A stretch of DNA of 14,547 nucleotides from Bacteroidales bacterium (GTDB lineage Bacteria; Bacteroidota; Bacteroidia; Bacteroidales; UBA12077): positions 1 through 14,547 of the forward strand of contig JASGMZ010000052.1 of assembly GCA_030156305.1 (NCBI GenBank). The letters are read 5' to 3'. The notes beneath the pieces were generated by a model that was not told where the DNA came from, did no database searches, and worked only from the letters and a program-made list of their open reading frames with translations. The position numbers and the translations under genes were made by a program. Below are positions 7,050 to 12,341 of the stretch, piece by piece (positions within the stretch are counted from its first letter, which is position 1; each line of letters begins with the position of its first letter).

Positions 7050-8375
7050 ATGAAACAAAAACTTACCATAACACTTTCAATAATTCTGGCAGCAACAATT
7101 CTATTTTTTGCATGCAAAGAAGAAGAACTACCCAAAATTACAAGCATAAATAAAATTGAACTAAACATTACCGAAGATTCTATTAGTTATGTATTTGCTG
7201 AGATTAAATGTGATTTAAACCAAAACCCAAAATTTGAAATTGAGCAATACGGCTTTTGCTGGGATACGGTTGCAAATGTTACCATTGAAAAGGAAAGCAA
7301 CAATTTTGAGAATTTAACCAGCCAGAGTTTTACCGAAACCATTGAAAACTTATTTCCTAATAAAACCTACTATGTAAAAGCATATATACAAAATGGTGAT
7401 GTAATTATTTATAGCAACGAGTTAACCATTCAAACCTTAGATGCCAGACCAATAGTTACAACTACCGATATAAGTAATATAACAGCAAATAGCGCACAAA
7501 CTGGAGGAACGGTAACCGCTTACGAAACATTATTCCCGATAACCCAACGTGGTGTTTGCTGGGCGAAAACACAAAACCCAACAATAGCCGACAGTTTAAC
7601 AAACAATGGAACAGGCAACGGGATATTCACAAGCCAGTTGCAAAGTTTGGATATTAGAGCCACTTATTATGTACGTGGATATGCTATCAATATTGCGGGG
7701 ACAAGTTATGGTGAAAATGAAAGTTTTACTACCCTTTACGGAATAGTAACAGATTATGATGGAAATACTTATAATACAGTGCAAATTGGAAATCAAATTT
7801 GGATGGCTGAAAATCTTAAAACAACCAACTATGCGAATGGTACAGCAATACCATTGGTTACTGATAATACAGCATGGGTAAATTTAGGTGATAATAATAC
7901 CGATGATGCTTATTGCTATTATAATAATGATGCAAACAGCCAGTATGGTGCATTATACACCTGGGCAGCAGCCATGAATAGTGCAACAAGCAGCAGTGCC
8001 AACCCGAGTGGCATACAGGGCGCCTGCCCTGATGGTTGGCACTTGCCAAGCGATGCCGAGTGGACTGAATTAACTGATTACCTTGGTGGTGCAAGTGTTG
8101 CAGGCGATAAAATGAAAGAAATTGGTACAACGCATTGGATAAGTCCAAATACAGGAGCGACTAACGAGAGTGGTTTTACAGCCCTTCCGGGTGGCTACCG
8201 GAGCAGCAGTGGTGGTTCGTTCGGCTACGCCGGTGGCGGCGGCTACTGGTGGAGTAGCACAGAGTACAATAGTACGTCCGCTTACTTCCGCGACCTGGAC
8301 TACGATTACGCCGGAGTGGGCCGGTTTGGCACCTCTAAGTCGTTCGGGTTCTCGGTTAGGTGTATTAAAGATTAA
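7050..8375 (+). CDS. Surface-type lipoprotein: two FN3-like domains plus FISUMP (Fib_succ_major) C-terminal domain
   Basis: The protein has 441 aa. A lipoprotein signal peptide ends at LFFAC with the lipidated Cys at 22. The next residues, KEEE, match the Bacteroidota surface-export signal for lipoproteins (Lys followed by two acidic residues). Residues ~30-130 and ~131-227 are two FN3-like repeats, each with a GFCW or GVCW motif and a TYYV strand. From ~230 comes a FISUMP domain (TIGR02145/Fib_succ_major type): YNTVQIGNQIWMAENL, CPDGWHLPSDAEWTEL, then GGYR at 381-384, YWWSSTE and a FSVRC ending. The fold is related to C-type-lectin/FGE domains. GC rises from about 25% (7741-7800, hand count) to about 60% over the last 180 bases, where adenine falls to ~16%. 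The gene lies at the end of the exported cluster. Ligand unknown. Confidence 0.88.
   Translation: MKQKLTITLSIILAATILFFACKEEELPKITSINKIELNITEDSISYVFAEIKCDLNQNPKFEIEQYGFCWDTVANVTIEKESNNFENLTSQSFTETIENLFPNKTYYVKAYIQNGDVIIYSNELTIQTLDARPIVTTTDISNITANSAQTGGTVTAYETLFPITQRGVCWAKTQNPTIADSLTNNGTGNGIFTSQLQSLDIRATYYVRGYAINIAGTSYGENESFTTLYGIVTDYDGNTYNTVQIGNQIWMAENLKTTNYANGTAIPLVTDNTAWVNLGDNNTDDAYCYYNNDANSQYGALYTWAAAMNSATSSSANPSGIQGACPDGWHLPSDAEWTELTDYLGGASVAGDKMKEIGTTHWISPNTGATNESGFTALPGGYRSSSGGSFGYAGGGGYWWSSTEYNSTSAYFRDLDYDYAGVGRFGTSKSFGFSVRCIKD
8190..8364 (+). other. Candidate hypervariable 3' segment (VR-like) of the FISUMP gene
   Basis: This 3' end encodes residues 381 to ~438. It is GC-rich and adenine-poor next to an AT-rich upstream half. 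Codons at exposed positions are mostly NNC or NNT giving Ser, Gly, Tyr, Ala, Asp, Phe and Asn, interrupted by fixed WWSSTE and FSVRC motifs. This is the pattern left by adenine mutagenesis of AAC/AAT codons in diversity-generating retroelement targets. No template repeat or reverse transcriptase is present in the window, so the label is tentative. Recombination with a GC-richer paralog is the alternative. Confidence 0.4.
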
Positions 8376-8379
8376 AACA

Positions 8380-8994
8380 ATGAATTTTACAGAAATTAGA
8401 GATCAAATTTTAGTTAAACTTTCTGATTTAGAAAGAGAATATCAGCAAAATAAAGGAATCATTCTTACAGAAAGCGATATGCATTGTCTTTTATTTCGAA
8501 AAATATATGATTTATTTGATCATAGTCAGAATACCTTTGACACTTTTATTCAAGGAAGTCCTTTACATTCGGAAATAACTTTTTTTAACGAAAAGGGTAA
8601 GCTTTTTTATAAACCTGATATAACTATTATTAAACCAGACAATTATTCAATTATACATTCTATTTCTGATGTAATTATTAAAGATGAAGAAATTTTTTAT
8701 AAACCAACAGCATCCAAAATGTTCTCATTTGGTGGAGATGCAATAATCATTGAGTTAAAGTTTTGTCGTGGTGAAAAAGGTATTAGCAAAATAAGACCAT
8801 ATCAGGAAGATCTCAGAAAAATAAAGAAAATTAAGAAATTAGTAGAACAGAATTCATCAAGTCGAATGTACGGTATTATTGCAATTTTCAATAAAACTGA
8901 TAAGAAATCTGGAGAATTCGAGCATTTTTTAGGAAAGAATTATTCTAAAAATGATATCCATGTAAGATATTATACAGGTAAAGTTGAAGTATAG
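8380..8994 (+). CDS. PD-(D/E)XK nuclease-like protein, 204 aa
   Basis: I chose ATG 8380, four bases after the FISUMP stop. The frame stays open further upstream, but there it only shadows the GC-rich end of that gene. There is no signal peptide, so the protein is cytosolic. An N-terminal helix carries Glu31 (ILTESDMHCLLF). Next come SPLHSEITFF, YKPDITI with Asp80, and IIIELKF with Glu125 and Lys127, which is the PD...(E/D)xK order of restriction-like nucleases. The C-terminal helices (KIRPYQEDLRKIKKIKKL) fit the rest of that fold. Composition returns abruptly to AT-rich compared with the bases just before. Tight spacing suggests translational coupling to the lipoprotein, although a cytosolic nuclease is an odd partner for exported proteins and may belong with the defence-like genes beyond it. 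Family name unknown. Confidence 0.65.
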   Translation: MNFTEIRDQILVKLSDLEREYQQNKGIILTESDMHCLLFRKIYDLFDHSQNTFDTFIQGSPLHSEITFFNEKGKLFYKPDITIIKPDNYSIIHSISDVIIKDEEIFYKPTASKMFSFGGDAIIIELKFCRGEKGISKIRPYQEDLRKIKKIKKLVEQNSSSRMYGIIAIFNKTDKKSGEFEHFLGKNYSKNDIHVRYYTGKVEV

Positions 8995-9044
8995 ATCTTA
9001 ATAGTATTATTAAAATATTTTGGATATTACCTATCGATCAAATT

Positions 9045-9122
9045 TTATTGTTTTTTTCCACATATTAGACAGATATCATTTTCTTCATCATTGATAATTA
9101 AATTTGAATAACAGTATTTGCA
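9045..9122 (-). pseudogene. Second zinc ribbon, in frame after the stop of the HEPN-like gene
   Basis: Reading on through the TAA at 9123-9125 in the same frame gives 25 residues, beginning CKYCYSNLII and ending DICLICGKKQ, then a stop at 9045-9047. The four Cys (CxxC...CxxC) and the surrounding residues parallel the first ribbon (CIYC...CLFC) inside the gene. The parent protein therefore probably carried two tandem ribbons. Either the stop is a recent nonsense mutation or it is read through at some rate. No separate start codon is evident. Confidence 0.55.
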
Positions 9123-9896
9123 TTATTGGGCATAAGTTGGATTAAGTCCGGCTTTTACAATCTCTTCATTTGTTGGTTGTAATCCACAAAATAAGCAATG
9201 ATTTTTATTTTCTATGATTAAGAAATTATTAAAGCAATATATGCAACGAACTTTAACTTTACTAATAGAATGTTCTTCATATATTTCTTGTACTTTTTTT
9301 AAAGTAAAAGGATTTTTTGAATATAGTTCGGTAACTAAACTTAATATCTGAATGTATAATTCTTTTTCTTTTTTACTAAATTTAGAAGGTTCAAGATAAT
9401 TAGCAATAAAAGAAATAATTGAAAAAACAGCTTTTATGATAAGTTGCGAATTTTTCTTCTTATTTACAGTAAACCTATAATGCTGAATCTTATTTCGTTC
9501 TATCCTAAGATTGTTTAAGTCTTCAAAATCAAACTTAATATTGATTATATTATTTAATCTTTCCTTTATTCCATTAAAATTAGTACTCACAAAATCACCA
9601 CTATCAAGGGATTGTTTATTTGCTTTATCAGTTTTTTCAAAAATTAGAGACCAGTGCTCTCTTGTTAATCTTTCTTTTAACACTAATTCTATTCCAGCAA
9701 ATAAATGCAAAACCGAGTATTTAATTTTTATGTTATCAATTTTTTTCTCATTATAACTATCTAATCTTTTCTTATTCTTTAAAATAAAAACGATATCTTC
9801 ACTTTCTATATTAATAAAACTATCAATTCCTGTAATAATGAACTCTAGTCCGTTTTCTAATAAACTTAAATTATCTTTTTTTGAAATTTTTACCAT
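9123..9896 (-). CDS. HEPN-like protein with C-terminal zinc ribbon, 257 aa
   Basis: The start is ATG at 9896, with an in-frame stop close upstream. The protein is largely helical. LRIERNKIQHYRF contains Arg134-x4-His139, the R-x4-6-H motif of HEPN RNases, and the earlier helix SVLHLFAGIELVLKERL suits the first HEPN helix. Residues 218-237 form a CxxC...CxxC zinc ribbon (CIYC, CLFC). HEPN proteins often cut or bind RNA in defence and toxin systems, and a zinc ribbon could supply nucleic-acid or partner binding; both roles are inferred here. No MNT-type nucleotidyltransferase antitoxin accompanies it. The upstream neighbour is a 137-aa unknown in the same orientation. Convergent with the nuclease-like gene; no clear intrinsic terminator is visible between them. 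Confidence 0.65.
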   Translation of the reverse strand: MVKISKKDNLSLLENGLEFIITGIDSFINIESEDIVFILKNKKRLDSYNEKKIDNIKIKYSVLHLFAGIELVLKERLTREHWSLIFEKTDKANKQSLDSGDFVSTNFNGIKERLNNIINIKFDFEDLNNLRIERNKIQHYRFTVNKKKNSQLIIKAVFSIISFIANYLEPSKFSKKEKELYIQILSLVTELYSKNPFTLKKVQEIYEEHSISKVKVRCIYCFNNFLIIENKNHCLFCGLQPTNEEIVKAGLNPTYAQ

Positions 9897-9933
9897 AATT
9901 AATTATCAAGCCGAGCGGATTTTTTGTTCGTCG

Positions 9934-9948
9934 TTAAAAGCCTTTTAA
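9934..9948. promoter_or_regulatory. 15-bp palindrome upstream of the HEPN-like gene
   Basis: TTAAAAGCCTTTTAA has perfect 7-bp arms around one central base. It lies 38 bases upstream of the HEPN-like start, in a 78-base gap. On the + strand it is followed by a T run but no gene is read that way, so an operator for the minus-strand gene is more plausible than a terminator. Confidence 0.3.
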
Positions 9949-9974
9949 TTGTTTTTTTAATATCTTAAGAATCT

Positions 9975-10388
9975 TCAAGTATTTCCCTTATTCACTTTTC
10001 CTAATCCAATTTGCAAACTCAAATAATGTGCAATTGATTCTATTTCAGATATTGATTTAATAAATTTAACTGATATAACGTTTTCCTTTTTAAGTAGTTT
10101 AGAACTATATACTTCTTTTGAATCTAAAACCTTTTCAATTGATTTTTGTATTTCATCTTTATAAAAAAATTCAATTCCATCATCTATATTATTGATTGGC
10201 TTGTGTTTCTCATTTTCTACTAAATTGATTAAATCAATTATCTTGTTGATCTCTCGTGGTAAAAAAAAATCAATCTTTTCATTACACGTTTTGATAATTT
10301 GAACCGGTAAGTCGTTTTTATAATTTCTCATTAGTTCTTGGTATGCAATTTTGCTGTTTTTTAATAATGTAATAATTTTATTTCTCAT
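9975..10388 (-). CDS. Unknown helical protein, 137 aa
   Basis: The start is ATG at 10388, with an in-frame TAG just before it. I do not recognise a family. The protein is Lys/Glu/Ile/Asn-rich, mostly helical by appearance, with no signal peptide, membrane segment or Cys pair (MRNKIITLLKNSKIAY at the start, HYLSLQIGLGKVNKGNT at the end). It starts 10 bases after the third winged-helix tail and ends 78 bases before the HEPN-like gene, all on the same strand. It could be a small partner of the HEPN-like protein, which is inferred from adjacency only. Confidence 0.5.
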   Translation of the reverse strand: MRNKIITLLKNSKIAYQELMRNYKNDLPVQIIKTCNEKIDFFLPREINKIIDLINLVENEKHKPINNIDDGIEFFYKDEIQKSIEKVLDSKEVYSSKLLKKENVISVKFIKSISEIESIAHYLSLQIGLGKVNKGNT

Positions 10389-10584
10389 AAACTATAATTT
10401 ACTCAGGTTTCACAATTTCCCAATAGCCGGTTTTGGGTTTCCCAATTCGTTTAAGTACACCTTTATCTTTAAGTTTTGCCAGGTTATTTTCAATGGCAGT
10501 GGTGCTTATTCCAACTTTTTCAGATAGTTTGCTTATGGATATATTATCCGCAAAAATTAGCCCAAGTATTTTCAATTCGGTATT

Positions 10585-10618
10585 ACCCAACCTATCACCC
10601 AACTTATCACCCAACTTC
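10585..10618 (-). repeat. 12-bp tandem repeat, linker of tail 3
   Basis: Units at 10585-10596, 10597-10608 and a partial 10609-10618, read on the + strand as ACCCAAC(C/T)TATC. On the minus strand they encode Leu-Gly-Asp-(Lys/Arg). The unit length is a whole number of codons. Confidence 0.75.
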
Positions 10619-10624
10619 TGCTTG

Positions 10625-10645
10625 CACGGACGTCTTTCATCCGTG
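10625..10645. repeat. Small hairpin between winged-helix tails 2 and 3
   Basis: The arms CACGGA (10625-10630) and TCCGTG (10640-10645) flank a 9-base loop. It is GC-rich within an AT-rich neighbourhood and sits at the boundary of two tail modules, 7 bases from the linker repeat. It may be a junction feature or chance. Confidence 0.35.
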
Positions 10646-10655
10646 TATTTATAAT

Positions 10656-10895
10656 TTAATCAGTTTTTATAATCACCCAATAGCCACCTTTTGCAGGGCC
10701 AACTCGTTTTAATTTACCTTCTGCTTTTAATTTTTCTAAATGGTATTTTATGCCATCTTCGGTAATATCCTCAATAATTTCGGCAATCTCTTTTCTTCCG
10801 GCTTTAGGATTATCTTTCAAAATATTTAGAATTTTATGGGTAGTTGTTTGGGTAGTTGTTTGGGTAGTTTTTCTCCACTGTTTATTAGGTGGTTT
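10656..10895 (-). pseudogene. Start-less winged-helix tail 2 (TTQT-type linker)
   Basis: This 79-residue frame ends at TAA 10656-10658 and opens just after a stop at 10896-10898. It contains no start before the domain. The order is a short lead-in (KPPNKQWRK), a Thr/Gln linker repeat (TTQTTTQTTTHK), then a winged helix (KEIAEIIEDITEDGIKYHLE) and the ending GPAKGGYWVI, close to GPDKGGHWKI of tail 1. The frame is +1 relative to the upstream HATPase gene, so it is not expressed as a simple extension. The lead-in contains a degenerate copy of tail 1's repeat unit, out of frame by one inserted A. Confidence 0.65.
10838..10869 (-). repeat. 12-bp tandem repeat, linker of tail 2
   Basis: GGGTAGTTGTTT at 10838-10849 and 10850-10861, then a partial unit at 10862-10869 (+ strand). 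The minus strand encodes Thr-Thr-Gln-Thr units. It abuts a GTGGAGAAAAA stretch that matches the linker repeat of tail 1. Confidence 0.8.
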
Positions 10896-11610
10896 TTATT
10901 TTCCAATGCCCACCTTTGTCAGGGCCAATTCTGATTAAAATACTTTCTTTTTTAAGTTTGTCAATATTGTATTCTACACCACGCCTTGTTAAGCCAGTTT
11001 CTTTTTGTATTTCTTTTATGGTTATTTTTGGGTTTTTGCTTATTAAGTCGATTATTTTCTCCACAGTTTTCTCCACAGTTTTCTCCACAGTTTTACTAAC
11101 CTTTGGTCTTTTAAACACTATGGTAAAAAATCCGGTAAATTCATACTTTGGTTCTTCAAGTCCGGCATCCAAAACTTCTTTTTTCATTCGGCTTATACCG
11201 GTTCCTAATTTTTCAATAAACCGCACCCGTTGAAAAAGATTTGCAATTAACGGGTTTCGTCGGATACTTTTTTTTCCAAAATCTTTTAAATCCAGTCCTT
11301 TGGGTAATCCCCCGGGGTTAGAAATTTCAACCCGGTCGTCGAAAATTTCTATCACAACATTAGCCCCTTCTTCAAAATAATTTCGGTGGGTAACCGCGTT
11401 TATTACCGCTTCGCGTAGGGCAATTTCAGGTATTTCCAGAATATCCTGCCGTTGTATGCCTTCAATTTTATAACTTACATTCAGGTGTTTGGTTAAAAAT
11501 ATAATGGCTTCGTTTATGGTGCTTATAAAATCTGCATTAATATCTTTTCGGTCCAGTATATGTATTTTTTCTAACCAACCCTTAAGGAACAGAAAAGAAA
11601 ACTGGCACAA
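10885..11610 (-). pseudogene. N-terminally truncated AlbA_2/HATPase-type regulator with winged-helix tail 1
   Basis: The open frame runs from just after a stop at ~11652 and contains no ATG before the conserved domain; the nominal TTG start (11610) has no support. Residues ~11-30 (KIHILDRKDINADF) are the piece that normally follows the AlbA_2 domain (the preceding HVKCAL fits it too), but the AlbA_2 domain itself, about 150 residues, is missing. Residues ~55-165 are the GHKL-type ATPase: REAVINAVTHRNY (N box), IFDDRVEISNPGGLP and EKLGTGISRM. A TVEK repeat (~173-185) leads to a winged helix ending GPDKGGHWKI. Intact relatives are predicted DNA-binding regulators or defence-linked ATPases. This copy is probably non-functional unless translated from an unusual start. 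Confidence 0.75.
11055..11094 (-). repeat. 12-bp tandem repeat, linker of tail 1
   Basis: Three perfect copies of TTTTCTCCACAG (11055-11066, 11067-11078, 11079-11090) plus TTTT. The minus strand encodes Thr-Val-Glu-Lys three times, between the HATPase and the winged helix. Confidence 0.9.
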
Positions 11611-11674
11611 TGCGCATTTAACGTGATTATAAGAACTCCCAAACTCAACAGTTTAGTATAAAAATTCAAACAAT

Positions 11675-11724
11675 GCTTTCTCTCCTGACAAGGGGAGATG
11701 CCGACAGGCAGAGGGGTAAAAAAA
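11675..11724 (+). repeat. GC-rich dispersed repeat R1, upstream of DUF559
   Basis: It consists of a short hairpin-like part (TCTCC...GGAGA) followed by ATGCCGACAGGCAGAGGGGT and an A run. It matches 12172-12255 in the same orientation (ATGCCGATAGGCAGAGGGGT plus A run), which lies on the other side of the DUF559 gene. It ends 13 bases before the DUF559 start codon. Confidence 0.75.
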
Positions 11725-11736
11725 TTAGAATAAAAT

Positions 11737-12030
11737 ATGACCTATCCGGAAATCAAGGAATTAACAAGAAAACTAAGGAGTAATCCAACTCCTGCAGAAA
11801 AAATACTGTGGAGACATTTAAGAAGAAAACAATTAAAAGAAAGAAAATTTCTCAGGCAACATGCAATTATTTATGAATCTGTCGGCAAAGAACACTTCTT
11901 TTATGTACCTGATTTTTATTGCGAAATGGAAAATCTTGCCGTTGAAATAGATGGCAAGGTACATACTTTTACAAAAGAAAGGGATTTAAAACGGGATGAA
12001 ATATTGAAAGACTTTGGAATTAAATGTTGA
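11737..12030 (+). pseudogene. DUF559 (Vsr-like) endonuclease, C-terminally broken
   Basis: 97 aa. The N-terminus SNPTPAEKILWRHLRRKQL is typical of DUF559. The restriction-like core follows: YVPDFYC with Asp59, then LAVEIDGKVH with Glu70, Asp72 and His76, then ERDLKRDEILKDFGIK. The frame then ends at TGA 12028-12030. In family members the core continues into a VLRF-type strand and a final helix. Here the final helix (NVENVLIKIGN) is recognisable at ~12022-12054 in a different reading frame, so about a dozen codons are deleted and the frame is shifted. The catalytic residues survive, but the fold lacks its last elements. Flanked by the R1 and R2 repeats. Confidence 0.8.
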
Positions 12031-12171
12031 GAATGTATTAATTAAAATAGGAAATGGGTTTAATTTGTATTTTAACCCTTTCGGCTGTCGCCACTTTCCC
12101 TTAACAAGGGAAAGATACTTTGATTGAAAGAACTGCTAAAATTTATATTACAGCAGTAAAACATAAGCAAA
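12031..12171. other. Gene-free stretch after DUF559
   Basis: No ORF is supported here. It begins with the out-of-frame remainder of DUF559 (to ~12054), then a perfect 9-bp stem with an AAC loop (see the hairpin entry), then AT-rich sequence leading into repeat R2. Confidence 0.6.
12094..12114. terminator. Perfect 9-bp hairpin downstream of DUF559
   Basis: CTTTCCCTT (12094-12102) pairs with AAGGGAAAG (12106-12114) around an AAC loop. It is not followed by a T run. It resembles the hairpin parts of the adjacent R1 and R2 repeats (CTCCCCT...AGGGGA) and is probably a third, divergent member of that repeat family; terminator activity is possible. Confidence 0.45.
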
Positions 12172-12255
12172 GTTTTCTCCCCTGATTAGGGGAACTTAGC
12201 GAAGCGATTTCACGAACGAAGTGAGTAAATGCCGATAGGCAGAGGGGTAAAAAAA
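12172..12255 (+). repeat. GC-rich dispersed repeat R2, downstream of DUF559
   Basis: It has the same plan as R1: TTTTCTCCCCTGATTAGGGGA hairpin part, then ATGCCGATAGGCAGAGGGGT and an A run. About 35 extra bases lie between the two halves (roughly 12194-12228), including a TCAC...GTGA mini-hairpin. It is a direct repeat of R1. Confidence 0.75.
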
Positions 12256-12341
12256 CAAAAGGCCAATAAGAAAACATTTACCACAGATAAGTGGAGGCAA
12301 GTTTCTAATCCTGCATAATATTAAATCAGCAATTATTAATA

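Larger units (their letters stand above)
10399..10659 (-). pseudogene. Start-less winged-helix tail 3 (GDKL-type linker)
   Basis: The frame is open from 10659 down to a stop at 10399 (86 residues) without an ATG. A TTG inside the repeat (10614) is the only near start and has no ribosome site. It opens with a linker repeat (KLGDKLGDRLG), followed by a winged helix (LSEKVGISTTAIENNLAKLK) ending GKPKTGYWEI. The same organisation and ending appear in two neighbouring tails. In intact AlbA_2/HATPase proteins such a tail is the C-terminus, so this looks like a detached or stored C-terminal cassette. Confidence 0.6.

Noticed and set aside
8170..8379. Longer N-terminal version of the nuclease-like protein starting inside the FISUMP gene
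   Set aside because: It would be a Gly/Ala/Val/Ser/Thr-rich stretch that is simply another frame of the GC-rich FISUMP end; ATG 8380 starts the AT-rich conserved domain.
8995..9044. Bidirectional terminator between the convergent nuclease-like and HEPN-like genes
   Set aside because: There are AT-rich short palindromes only, with no GC-containing stem followed by a T run.
10750..10938. Plus-strand ORF with VVVWVVVWVV
   Set aside because: It is the reverse reading of the TTQT linker repeat and winged-helix tail 2 and is not a plausible protein.
8380..11640. Reverse transcriptase or template repeat of a diversity-generating retroelement
   Set aside because: No ORF shows the YxDD-type motif, and I found no A-rich near copy of the FISUMP 3' end in the window.
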